DNA of 64,000 bases, taken from assembly GCA_021836225.1 (NCBI GenBank), contig JAKBJA010000026.1:1-64000 (forward strand). The letters run 5' to 3'. The translations under genes and the position numbers were made by a program. This DNA comes from Pseudomonadota bacterium. Lineage in GTDB: Bacteria; Pseudomonadota; Gammaproteobacteria; Burkholderiales; Thiobacillaceae. Positions 8,991-17,625 of the stretch are shown piece after piece. The notes beneath the pieces are model-generated. The model saw nothing but the letters and a program-made list of their open reading frames with translations, did not search any database and had not been told where the DNA came from. Numbering within the stretch: position 1 is the first letter of the stretch; every line of letters starts with the position of its first letter.

Positions 8991-9545
8991 TCAGAATGGC
9001 CAGAGCTTGCAGATCACACTGGCGCTCTTGAGCGGGCCCAGATTGTTGTTCAGGATGGCCAGCCCGGCCCCGACGCAGTAGATGACGGCGAATGCGCCCG
9101 GAACGATGGGCAGGCCCATGAGAACGAGGGGCAGCGCCTTGGGAACCGCTGGGGGTGGGTCGCCTTTCTGCTGGGCAGCGCGGTAAAGATGTTTAAGGTA
9201 CTGCGCCGCGGCAGAACAGGCGGTCGCAACCAGTGCGGTCACGGCTATCCATGCCAGCACGCCGCCCAGCATGTGGTAAGTCAGGGTGTAGCTGCAGACA
9301 GGGGGATCGGGCAGGGCATTGAAGATGCCGACGATGACCGCGAGGCAGAAGGCGACGAGGCCGGCGAGGAAATGGATGGTGGTGCGGTAGGGATCGTAGT
9401 TCGCCTGGTTTGCCCCCAGGACGGCCTTCTTCACCGCCTCCAGCGTGGATTCCCGGACGGCTTTTTGTACGATTCCCGCGATCGCGCCGCTGACCTGCGC
9501 GTCCCTGAGTGCTTCCGTCACCGCGTCGTGGAGCTTGTTTGCCAT
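8991..9545 (-). CDS. Membrane protein of unknown function, three predicted helices
   Basis: A 184-aa protein. The ATG at 9545 has GGGGGAA 6-12 bases upstream; a longer frame from 9581 lacks this. The first 60 residues are amphipathic and alanine-rich. Three hydrophobic segments follow, at about 66-88, 96-122 and 142-170. A charged linker QQKGDPPPAVPKA precedes the last one. No recognised family. Neighbours are a YajG-like lipoprotein (same strand) and the sigma-factor group (opposite strand). Confidence 0.6.
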   Translation of the reverse strand: MANKLHDAVTEALRDAQVSGAIAGIVQKAVRESTLEAVKKAVLGANQANYDPYRTTIHFLAGLVAFCLAVIVGIFNALPDPPVCSYTLTYHMLGGVLAWIAVTALVATACSAAAQYLKHLYRAAQQKGDPPPAVPKALPLVLMGLPIVPGAFAVIYCVGAGLAILNNNLGPLKSASVICKLWPF

Positions 9546-9740
9546 GGTGTTCCCCCGTGTGCGCTTACTCGGTATAGCCAAAAATCGGTGGGAGGGTGGG
9601 GATTCCCGCTACATCGCCGGATAATGCGGTTGACACTCAGACGGGAGAAAATTTTCGTAGCGGGGGAATAAACCGGGGCGCCCCGGTGTTTACGTCCATG
9701 CAGGCTGACTGCGCCCCTCAATTCTCGAAAAGGACCTCCC

Positions 9741-10115
9741 ATGAAAACCCTAGTGACCTCCGCCCTGGCAAGTCTTGCCCTGCTCGCCGCGTGTGCGACG
9801 CCCTATGCCGCCCCCGTGAACACGCAATCGGGCATGCTGACCAATCCCGAAGGCATGACGCTGTATGTGTTCGACAAGGACGCCGCCGGCGCCGGCAAGA
9901 GCGCCTGCAACGGCGACTGCGCGATGAACTGGCCGCCGCTGATGGCTACCGCCGGCGACAAGGCAAGCGGCGACTACAGCATCATCACCCGCGACGACGG
10001 CAGCCGACAGTGGGCCTACAAGGGCAAGCCGCTGTATCGGTGGGCCAAGGACCAGAAGCCGGGCGACACCACCGGCGACGGCGTCAAGAACGTGTGGCAT
10101 ACGGCCAGGCCCTGA
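9741..10115 (+). CDS. Secreted COG4315-type lipoprotein repeat protein
   Basis: A 124-aa exported protein; the N-terminus has a lipobox-like LAAC at residues 16-19. The body carries the repeat-of-unknown-function pattern (PF03640 type) twice: GMTLYVFDKD with CNGDCAMNWPPL, and the second half RQWAYKGKPLYRWAKDQKPGDTTGDG. Such proteins are common next to ECF sigma factors. The stop TGA is adjacent to the GTG start of the sigma gene, so the two are translationally linked. The function is not known. Confidence 0.85.
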   Translation: MKTLVTSALASLALLAACATPYAAPVNTQSGMLTNPEGMTLYVFDKDAAGAGKSACNGDCAMNWPPLMATAGDKASGDYSIITRDDGSRQWAYKGKPLYRWAKDQKPGDTTGDGVKNVWHTARP

Positions 10116-10613
10116 GTGCGTGCCCGGCCGGATCTGATCGAGCATCTGCCCCGTCTGCGCCGCTATGCCCGGGCGCTGACGGGCGATGTCGCGCGCGCCG
10201 ACGATTTGGTGCAGGACACGCTCGAGCGCGCGCTGGGCAAGCTCGACCTGTGGCAGCCGGGCAGCGATCTGCGTGCCTGGCTGTTCACGCTGATGCACAA
10301 TCTTTTCGTCAACCAGTTGCGAACCCGCCGCCCGCAGGACACGGCGCTCGACGAGGCGCTGGAGATCCCGGTGAGCGGCGGGCAGATGGAGGCGCTGGCG
10401 GCGCGCGACATACACGCGGCGCTGGCGCGTCTGCCCGAGGAACAGCGGGAAGTTATCCTGCTGGTGGGGCTGGAACAGTTTGCGTATGCCGAGGCCGCCC
10501 AGGTGCTGGGCGTGCCGGTCGGCACGGTCATGTCGCGTCTCGCCCGTGCGCGCGAGCGGATGCGGCACATGCTGGCGGGCGAGCCCGCCGTACAGTTGAA
10601 GGTGGTGAAATGA
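10116..10613 (+). CDS. RNA polymerase ECF sigma factor
   Basis: A 165-aa sigma-70 family protein of the extracytoplasmic-function group. Region 2 reads LRRYARALTGDVARADDLVQDT with AWLFTLMHN. Region 4 reads ALARLPEEQREVILLVGLE-FAYAEAAQVLGVPVGTVMSRLARAR, the helix-turn-helix that reads the -35 element. It starts with GTG directly after the lipoprotein stop, and its own stop overlaps the anti-sigma start (ATGA). The adjacent anti-sigma gene and lipoprotein suggest envelope-stress control of this small operon. Confidence 0.92.
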   Translation: MRARPDLIEHLPRLRRYARALTGDVARADDLVQDTLERALGKLDLWQPGSDLRAWLFTLMHNLFVNQLRTRRPQDTALDEALEIPVSGGQMEALAARDIHAALARLPEEQREVILLVGLEQFAYAEAAQVLGVPVGTVMSRLARARERMRHMLAGEPAVQLKVVK

Positions 10614-11383
10614 CAAACCCCGTGCGCGAGGACGATTTGCATGCCTATGTGGACGGCGCGCTGCCCGAGGCGCGCCGCCTCGAGGTCGAGGCCTGGCTGG
10701 CGGCCCACCCGGAAGACGCCGCGCGGGTGCGGGCGTGGGCCGCGCAGGACCAGGCGCTGCATGCCGCCTTCGACGCCGTGCTCAACGAACCCCTGCCGAT
10801 CGACCTGGTGCGCGCCGCCCGCAGGAAGCCGGCGCGCATGCCGTACAAGGTCGTGGCGGCGGCGCTGGCCTTCGTCGCGAGCGGCCTCGTCGGCTACGGC
10901 ATCGGCCTCAGGGCCGACCAGCCCGCGCCGGCGCCGCTGCATTTCGCCCGCGACGCGGCGATCGCGCATGCGGTGTTCAGCCCCGAGGTGCGGCACCCGG
11001 TCGAAGTCGATGCCACCCACGCCGCGCATCTGGTGAGCTGGCTTTCCAAGCGCATCGGCACGCAACTCAAGGCGCCGGATTTCGGCGCCCTCGGGTTCGA
11101 GCTGCTGGGCGGACGCCTGCTGGCGGGCGAGTCGGGACCGGTGGCGCAGTTCATGTACCAGGACGCGGGCGGGCGCCGCGTCACGCTCTACGTGCGGCGC
11201 GCGGTGGCGGGCAATCGCGAGACGGCGTTCCGCCACGCCACCGAAAACGGCGTCGAGGTGTTCTACTGGATCGACCACGATTTCGGCTATGCGCTGTCCG
11301 GCCAGATCGCGCGTGCGGACATGCAGCGGTTGGGTGACGCAGCCTACCTGCAGCTAACTGGCAAAGCAGCAGCGGCGAACTGA
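10610..11383 (+). CDS. Transmembrane anti-sigma factor
   Basis: A 257-aa protein starting in an ATGA overlap with the sigma gene. The N-terminal ~70 residues (DDLHAYVDGALPEARR, LAAHPEDAARV) match anti-sigma domains that hold an ECF factor at the membrane. The cysteines of the zinc-binding version are absent. One membrane helix lies near residues 80-100. The ~150-residue remainder would be periplasmic and contains LVSWLSKRIG-LKAPDF, found in many proteobacterial members. It most likely inactivates the preceding sigma factor until an envelope signal arrives. Confidence 0.88.
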   Translation: MTNPVREDDLHAYVDGALPEARRLEVEAWLAAHPEDAARVRAWAAQDQALHAAFDAVLNEPLPIDLVRAARRKPARMPYKVVAAALAFVASGLVGYGIGLRADQPAPAPLHFARDAAIAHAVFSPEVRHPVEVDATHAAHLVSWLSKRIGTQLKAPDFGALGFELLGGRLLAGESGPVAQFMYQDAGGRRVTLYVRRAVAGNRETAFRHATENGVEVFYWIDHDFGYALSGQIARADMQRLGDAAYLQLTGKAAAAN

Positions 11384-11510
11384 ACGATTCAATCCCGGTG
11401 CGGTGCATTCTTGCCGTCCCGCGTTGCCTGCGAACCGTATAATCGCTCCATAATTCCTTAGCCCGGTTCCCGCCCGGTGGGTCATCGTTCCAGCCCGCCC
11501 GCCTTCAAAC

Positions 11511-13121
11511 ATGGCCCTGTCAGACGCCCTGATCCGCTTTGCCTACCGGCTGCAGGCCTCGTCGCGCTATGCCGGCATCAAGCGCTTCTTCCGCCGGCTC
11601 CTGACCGACCTGCGTTCCCACCAGCGTGCGGTGTTCGATGGCACCATGATCGTGCTGGTGCTGACCAGTGTGTTCCTGCTGATCTACGACGTGCGGCACG
11701 AGCTGGGATTCTGGGCGGACGTGTTCGAGGCCTTCGTGGTCGCGGTGTTCATCGTCGAATATCTGCTGCGCATGTGGTTGTACAGCGACAGCCACGCCAT
11801 CGTGATCGAACACTGGGAGCATGCCGAACTGGCGGGAACGCGGTTTCGCCCGGCCCCGGCGCTATGGGCCGTGGCCAAACGCAAGCTGGCCTATATGGTG
11901 ACGCCGATGGCGATCATCGACCTGCTGGCCATCCTGCCCGGCTACCGGCCGCTGCGCTTCCTGCGCATCTTCCTGCTGTTCCGCCTGCTCAAGCTGTTCC
12001 GCTATGCCCGCAACCTGACCGCCTTCGGCGAGGTCCTGCTGGAGAAGCGGTTCGAGCTCTACACGCTGTCGATCTTCGTCGGCTCCATGGTGCTGATCGC
12101 CGCGGTGGCCATGTATCTGTTCGAGGCGGAACAGCCGCATCCCCGGGTGTCCAGCCTGATGGATGCCCTGTACTGGGCGGTGATCACCATCACCACCGTG
12201 GGCTACGGCGACATCGTGCCGCAGACCACGGAAGGGCGCATCGTCGCCATGGTGCTGGTGTTCGCCGGCATCGCCGTGATTTCCTTCGCCACCTCCATCA
12301 TCGTCATGGCCTTCCACGAGAAGATGGGCGAACTGCGCGACAACCGCGTGTTCTCCAGCGTGGAGCGGCTCTCCGGCGTGACCATCGTGTGCGGCTACGG
12401 CCGCATCGGGCAGGTGGTGGCGGAACGGCTGGCTGCCGGCCGGGATCCCTTCGTCGTCGTCGACCGCAATCCCGAAGCGGTGAGCCTGGCGCATCGCCAC
12501 GGCTACCTGGCGGTGGCGGGCGACGCCACCAACAACGAGCTGCTGGCCAACCTGGGGCTGGGGCGCCAGGCCTCGCGCATCCTGTGCCTGACCCATGACG
12601 ACGTCAGCAACGTCTACATCACGCTGACGGCGCGCCAGGTCTCGCCGGACATCCTGATCATCTCGCGCGCCAACAAGGCGGAAACGGGGCGCAAGCTCAC
12701 CCAGGCGGGGGCCGACCACGTGGTGCGCCCCTACGAGGTGGTCGGCCACATGGCGGCGGAGTTCATCGGCCAGCCGGTGGCCTTCGATGCCTTGTACGAC
12801 GTGATCACCCGCGCCCGGGGCATCCATCTCGAGCCGGTGCGCGTCGCGCCGGGATCCTGGCTGGAAACGCGCCGCGTCGGCGACGTCGATTTCGTTGCCC
12901 AGCACCTGATGCTGTTCGGCGTGATTCGCCCGCACGCCTCCCCGGAGGCGGCCGGGCTAGATCGCTACGAGTTGCGCGATGCCCACTTCTACTTCAATCC
13001 CAAGGCGGACTTCACGCTGCATGCCCACGACATCCTGATGGTCGTCGGCCACCAGGCCAGCCTGTCCCGGTTGAAGGAAGGCCTGGGACAGCGTCGCCCC
13101 TTCTGGAAGCCGTCCCGATGA
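11511..13121 (+). CDS. Voltage-gated-like potassium channel with RCK (TrkA-N/TrkA-C) domain
   Basis: A 536-aa channel. Six membrane segments are predicted; the fourth is rich in Arg (RPLRFLRIFLLFRLLKLFR), like a voltage sensor. The pore filter TVGYGD lies near residue 228. An NAD-binding TrkA-N domain follows with GYGRIG near 294 and DRN ~24 residues on, then a TrkA-C domain. It should conduct K+ across the inner membrane, gated by a cytoplasmic ligand. Its stop overlaps the start of a second RCK gene (ATGA), so the two are made together. Confidence 0.9.
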   Translation: MALSDALIRFAYRLQASSRYAGIKRFFRRLLTDLRSHQRAVFDGTMIVLVLTSVFLLIYDVRHELGFWADVFEAFVVAVFIVEYLLRMWLYSDSHAIVIEHWEHAELAGTRFRPAPALWAVAKRKLAYMVTPMAIIDLLAILPGYRPLRFLRIFLLFRLLKLFRYARNLTAFGEVLLEKRFELYTLSIFVGSMVLIAAVAMYLFEAEQPHPRVSSLMDALYWAVITITTVGYGDIVPQTTEGRIVAMVLVFAGIAVISFATSIIVMAFHEKMGELRDNRVFSSVERLSGVTIVCGYGRIGQVVAERLAAGRDPFVVVDRNPEAVSLAHRHGYLAVAGDATNNELLANLGLGRQASRILCLTHDDVSNVYITLTARQVSPDILIISRANKAETGRKLTQAGADHVVRPYEVVGHMAAEFIGQPVAFDALYDVITRARGIHLEPVRVAPGSWLETRRVGDVDFVAQHLMLFGVIRPHASPEAAGLDRYELRDAHFYFNPKADFTLHAHDILMVVGHQASLSRLKEGLGQRRPFWKPSR

Positions 13122-13831
13122 GGCCCCGTTTCGCCCTGTTCGGCTGCAACCCGCTCGCCATCGAGGTGGCGCGGCGCCTGACCATGGCCCGCACGCCCTT
13201 CGTCATGCTGGACCGCGATGCAGCGCTGGTGGAGGCGGCGCGCAAGGAAGACATGCTCGCCCGGCAAATCGACTATACGGACGACGATGCCCTGCGCGAC
13301 GTCGGAATCGGCAGCCACATCGAGGGCGTGTTCTGCCTGTTCTCGGAAGATTCCGAGAACGTCTTTCTGGCCATCTCGGCCCGCGCGCTGGATCCGCAAC
13401 TGCGCATCGTTGCCGTGTGCCAGGCCCCGCAGGCGGCGCCCAAGCTGCTCGCCGCCGGTGCCGACAAGGTGGTCGACCCCTACGAGATCAGCGGTGCCCG
13501 GGTACACGAACTGATCCAGCGCCCGGAAGTGGTCGAACTGCTGGAGCAGACCGTGTTCGGGCAGCAGGACCTCAACATTGCCGAGATCACCATCCCGCGC
13601 CACTCCTGGCTGCATGGCGTACATCTTTCCGGCCTGCGCAAGGTCACGACGCAGAACGTCCTGCTGCTCGGGGTGGTCGACCTGGAGCGCGGCAAGGATC
13701 TCATCTTCAGCACCCGCGGCATCGACCACAAGCTGGACTATGACGACGTGCTGGTGGTGATCGGCGCACGCAGCGAGATTGATGCCTTCCGCACGCTGAT
13801 CGACCGGACGGTACCGCCCATGGACGCGTAA
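13118..13831 (+). CDS. Stand-alone RCK/TrkA-like regulatory protein with altered nucleotide loop
   Basis: A 237-aa protein with TrkA-N (1-120) and TrkA-C (~140-230) domains and no membrane helices. It starts inside the stop of the channel gene. The Rossmann glycine motif is changed to FGCNPLA, whereas the upstream channel keeps GYGRIG. An acidic end of strand 2 (MLDRD) is retained. It probably assembles with the channel's RCK ring, as in channels that need a second RCK ring, but nucleotide binding may be lost. The interaction is inferred from gene coupling. Confidence 0.82.
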   Translation: MRPRFALFGCNPLAIEVARRLTMARTPFVMLDRDAALVEAARKEDMLARQIDYTDDDALRDVGIGSHIEGVFCLFSEDSENVFLAISARALDPQLRIVAVCQAPQAAPKLLAAGADKVVDPYEISGARVHELIQRPEVVELLEQTVFGQQDLNIAEITIPRHSWLHGVHLSGLRKVTTQNVLLLGVVDLERGKDLIFSTRGIDHKLDYDDVLVVIGARSEIDAFRTLIDRTVPPMDA

Positions 13832-14004
13832 AGCCACTTGGGTGGCGTGCATCTGGCGCAACCGTGCCGTGGTGAAAACGGGTCCTGGACATGGAGACGG
13901 CCAAGCAGGGAAGCGGCGCTTGCGGCGTGGGCATAAACAGCCTGGATGCGCAATGCGGCGACCCACAATTCCGCCTAATGCCACGTGGATAAAGGTATTC
14001 AGGC

Positions 14005-16656
14005 ATGTCGCCCATGCAGGTTATGGTCTGCTACTTGCTTGTCTGCAGGCATCTCAACTCGATGCCTCGTGCAAAAACCGACCCGATGAGCGACGCCTCC
14101 ACCCAGAAGAACGACGTATTCCTGCCTTACATGCGCGATGTCGTCCGTAGCGAACACTCCCTGCGCGAACTGAACCTGATGTGGCGCATGATCGAGTCCT
14201 CGGCCAAGATGAACTATCTGGCCGAGACCCGATCGATTCTGCAGACCATGGCGGCAACGCGGGCCGGGTTCGACCAGCTGGAACATGAACTGGTTTCGAG
14301 CCTGGTGCACGAAAAGTGTGCGAACGTGCTGATGGAAATCGGCACCAAGGCGCACTACGTGATCGACATCGTGGTGCGCAATCTGTATGAGCGCACGGCC
14401 GATGTCGGTTTTCTCGCCACCGACCGCGATCTCTGCGAATTCGTCGCCGGCGTGCAGGACAATGCGGAGTCCATCCATGCACGCCTGCTGGCCTATCGCA
14501 GCAAGTACACCGTGTACGATGAAATCATGCTGCTGGACACGGACGGCAACGTGCTGGTGCAGATCGACGAGCACTCCGAAGTCGAAGGCAGCAACGACCC
14601 GCTGATCGGACTCACCCTGGATTCGGACAGCTATGTCGAAACCTTCCGCGCGACCGATCTGCGTCCGTGCAAGGAAAAAGCCCTGATCTATTCGCAGCGG
14701 ATGCTGCATCCGGAAACCGGCGAGGTGGTCGGCATCCTCTGTCTCTGCTTCGATTTCGAGCAGGAAATGCGGGGCATTTTCGAATCGCATCGCGATCCGG
14801 ACGAGCGCTCGAACATGCTGTTGCTCGACAGTGAAAACCGCGTCATCGCCAGCGCCGATGCGCTGTGGGTGCCCGTCGGATCGGTCGTTCCGGTGAACCG
14901 CGATGGCAGCACCCGCCTGATGATGTTCGGCGGACGCAAATATCTGGTACAGACCTTCGGCACCGACGGCTATCAGGGCTACAGGGGGCCGCCTGGCTGG
15001 CAGGGGCAGGTCATGGTTCCGGTCGAGGTGGCGTTCATGGAGGGGGGCGACCGCCCCCGGGTGTCGCTCGACCCCGCGATCGTCGACGGCCTGTTGTCGC
15101 ACGCGCAGACCTTTTCGCCGCCGCTCTACAAGATCATGCAGGCGGCCGAAACCATTCAGCGCGTCGTGTGGAACGGGCAGGTCATGACCGCCGGCAACGG
15201 CGACAATCTGGTTCAGCTGAAGTCGGTGCTGGAGCAGATCAGTGAAACCGGCAACCGCAGCAACGAACTGTTCTCGCAATCCATCAGCAATCTGTACGAA
15301 ACGGTGCTGAGTTCCAGTTTGCGCGGGACGGAATTCATGTCGCACCTGCTGGTCGACCTGCTCGACCGTAACCTGTACGAACGTGCCAACGATTGCCGCT
15401 GGTGGGCGTTGACGCCGGCATTGCGCAGCGCGCTGGCCGCGCCGGTGCGAACCGAGGCCATGGTCAAGGACATCACCGGCATCCTGGGCTACATCAACAG
15501 CCTTTACACCGTCTACACCCGGATCTTCGTGTATGACGAAAGCGGTCGGGTCATCGCCAGCACCCGCCTGGCGCAGAATGGCGAAGACCGGGCCATGGTC
15601 GGCACCACGATCGGGCAGGACACGCTGGCGTCGGTGTTGTCGCTGGCGACCGAGCAGGATTACCACGTCAGCCCGTTTGCGCCGACGCCGCTGTATGGCG
15701 GACTGCCGACCTATGTCTACCATGCCGCGATTCGCCATCCGGACAACCCGAACACGATCGTCGGCGGGATCGGCATCGTATTCGACGCCGCGCCGGAGTT
15801 TTCCGCCATGCTGCACGGCGGCCTGAATGGAAAGGCCGGCACCACGGCATTCTTCATCGACCGCAGCGGGCGCATCATTGCCAGCACCGACCCGGCCCGC
15901 CCGGTGGGGGGGCTGCTCGATATCGATCCGGGAATCCTGCGACAGAAAAACGGCCACAGCACCTCGACCATCACGATCCACGACGGCCGCTACGCCAGCA
16001 TGGGCTGCAGCGTCTCGAACGGCTATCGCGAGTTCAAGGTCAGCGACGGTTACCAGGAGGACGTCATCGCCGTGGTGTTCGAATCCTTTGGCGAGGTGCG
16101 CGAACGCCGCGCGTCGGGCAACCGGGCTGCCGCCGTCATCGCGCCCGATTCACTGGCGAGCGGCGGCAGGCAGTTCGCAACCTGCTTCATCGACGGCGAT
16201 TTGTATGCCCTGCCTGCCGAGCAGGTGCTGGAAGCCCTGCCCGCCTCGGCCTTGCTGCCTATTTCGATGGGTGGCTTCACCGGACGTATCGGCATGCTTG
16301 CACTCGAACACGAAGGCGAGGAGAAGCAATTCATCTGGGTATTCGACCTGGGCCAAATGGTGCGGGGAAAGCCGTCCGAAATTACCCACACCAGCCAGGT
16401 CGTCGTGGTCCGGCACGGACAGCAAAGCCTCGGCTTGCTGGTCGATGAACTGCACGGCGTGCCGGAATTCCGGGAAGAGCTGATCAGCCCGACCCCCTTC
16501 GCCCTGGAGGCCGGCGATGCGCTGGTGCCGGGGGTCATCAAGGGCAATCAGGAGGGGTTGCTGATACAGGTGCTCAATATCGATTTCATCTATCGTTCGC
16601 TGGAAGCCGGTGAATTGCCATGCATTCCGGAAGCGGTGATGCAGGAGGCGGCGTAA
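14005..16656 (+). CDS. Cache-domain protein with C-terminal CheW domain
   Basis: An 883-aa protein. The first part has two segments resembling Cache sensor modules, each with a DxxGxVxxxxD/R pattern: LLDTDGNVLVQI near 172 and VYDESGRVIAS near 510. A third site, FFIDRSGRIIAST, is near 620. The last ~160 residues form a CheW-like domain (FATCFIDGDLYALPAEQVLEAL, VVVVRHGQQSLGLLVDEL). No transmembrane helix is evident, which is unusual for Cache domains. Start choice is uncertain: in-frame ATGs at 14062 and 14086 are also possible. It may tie a cytoplasmic or acquired ligand signal to a chemotaxis array. Monocistronic. Confidence 0.75.
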   Translation: MSPMQVMVCYLLVCRHLNSMPRAKTDPMSDASTQKNDVFLPYMRDVVRSEHSLRELNLMWRMIESSAKMNYLAETRSILQTMAATRAGFDQLEHELVSSLVHEKCANVLMEIGTKAHYVIDIVVRNLYERTADVGFLATDRDLCEFVAGVQDNAESIHARLLAYRSKYTVYDEIMLLDTDGNVLVQIDEHSEVEGSNDPLIGLTLDSDSYVETFRATDLRPCKEKALIYSQRMLHPETGEVVGILCLCFDFEQEMRGIFESHRDPDERSNMLLLDSENRVIASADALWVPVGSVVPVNRDGSTRLMMFGGRKYLVQTFGTDGYQGYRGPPGWQGQVMVPVEVAFMEGGDRPRVSLDPAIVDGLLSHAQTFSPPLYKIMQAAETIQRVVWNGQVMTAGNGDNLVQLKSVLEQISETGNRSNELFSQSISNLYETVLSSSLRGTEFMSHLLVDLLDRNLYERANDCRWWALTPALRSALAAPVRTEAMVKDITGILGYINSLYTVYTRIFVYDESGRVIASTRLAQNGEDRAMVGTTIGQDTLASVLSLATEQDYHVSPFAPTPLYGGLPTYVYHAAIRHPDNPNTIVGGIGIVFDAAPEFSAMLHGGLNGKAGTTAFFIDRSGRIIASTDPARPVGGLLDIDPGILRQKNGHSTSTITIHDGRYASMGCSVSNGYREFKVSDGYQEDVIAVVFESFGEVRERRASGNRAAAVIAPDSLASGGRQFATCFIDGDLYALPAEQVLEALPASALLPISMGGFTGRIGMLALEHEGEEKQFIWVFDLGQMVRGKPSEITHTSQVVVVRHGQQSLGLLVDELHGVPEFREELISPTPFALEAGDALVPGVIKGNQEGLLIQVLNIDFIYRSLEAGELPCIPEAVMQEAA

Positions 16657-16746
16657 GGGGAACACCCGGACGGTTCGGTGCGCTTGGCCGGCATCCGGCG
16701 CTTCCTCGGCGTCCAACCGCCGGCATTCCTTTGCGTCGCCGGGCGT

Positions 16747-17625
16747 TCAGAGTGACGCGCCCAAGCTCCAGTCCAGGATCCGCCAGCGCCGTTCATTGCT
16801 GCCTTCGACGGCGATCTGGTAACCCAGGCGCTGGATGGCGCCGGGGCGGGTGAGGAAGGTCTCTTCGCGGAACGGCAGGGTGGAATGCTCGATGCGCCAG
16901 GGAGTCGGACCCTTGCGGTAGCCGAAGCTGATTTCGACATCCAGCCAGTCAAGCAACTGCGAACGGGAGGGCTGCGTCCGAGCGATGAGGCGGGAGAGGT
17001 CGGTGGCCGCGGGCAGCGGCTGGGCGCGGCCCCGCACGTACATGAAGCAGTCGCCGGCGACGAGCAACCAGGTGGGGCGGGCGGGCTGTTCGCCGGCCTC
17101 CACCACGAGTTCGAGCGCGGCGGTGCCGCCGCGGCTGGGCGGCAGGCGTTCCCAGATCTCGATGTAGTCGGCTTCGACGCCGGTTTCGGTCACACGCTCG
17201 CCGTCGAAGACCATGCGGCCGATGTCGCGGCTGCCGTTGGCGGGCTGGAAATCCATCTGGCGATGCCAGGTACAGCGGTCGCCGTCGACCTGGGTGACGC
17301 CGCAAAACCCCTGCTGGCGCGCCAGCCAGGCCAGCTGGGCATCGCCGCATTCGGCCAGGCAGCGGACGCCGGAGAATTCGGGCCGCCCGGCAGGAATTCG
17401 CAGGTCGGCGTGCCAGTGCGGGGTTTGCAGCCAGAAGACGTGGCTGCATTCGTCGCGCAGGCCGGCGGTTTCCAGCAGGCTGCGACGCCACACACCGAGA
17501 TAGGCGCTTGGCACCGGTGCAGGTGATGCGGCCGTATCCGGCGACCCGGCAAGGGGTGCGAGACGCTGTCGGGACAGATCGCGCAAGGCGTCGGCAAGGG
17601 TCGGTCCGGTGCGGCACAGGGTCAT
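16747..17625 (-). CDS. Conserved-looking protein of unknown function, last gene of the riboswitch operon
   Basis: A 292-aa soluble protein with no signal peptide or membrane helix. It is rich in Trp and Arg; recognisable pieces are VFWLQTPHWHADLRIP near 65, DIGRMVF near 140, YIEIWERLP near 160, and ISFGYRKGPTPWRIEHSTLP near 235. The alternating strand pattern suggests a beta-barrel or lipocalin-like fold, which is only an impression. ATG at 17625 overlaps the stop of the PAS-GGDEF-EAL gene (ATGA), so it is translationally coupled to it. I do not recognise a family. Confidence 0.65.
   Translation of the reverse strand: MTLCRTGPTLADALRDLSRQRLAPLAGSPDTAASPAPVPSAYLGVWRRSLLETAGLRDECSHVFWLQTPHWHADLRIPAGRPEFSGVRCLAECGDAQLAWLARQQGFCGVTQVDGDRCTWHRQMDFQPANGSRDIGRMVFDGERVTETGVEADYIEIWERLPPSRGGTAALELVVEAGEQPARPTWLLVAGDCFMYVRGRAQPLPAATDLSRLIARTQPSRSQLLDWLDVEISFGYRKGPTPWRIEHSTLPFREETFLTRPGAIQRLGYQIAVEGSNERRWRILDWSLGASL

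Noticed and set aside
9596..10609. In-frame extension upstream of the anti-sigma gene
   Set aside because: It runs through the lipoprotein and sigma-factor genes in another frame. The ATGA overlap at 10610 is the natural start of the anti-sigma protein.
13999..15981. 660-codon open frame on the minus strand
   Set aside because: Antisense to the Cache-CheW gene, which has clear domain motifs; the minus frame has none.
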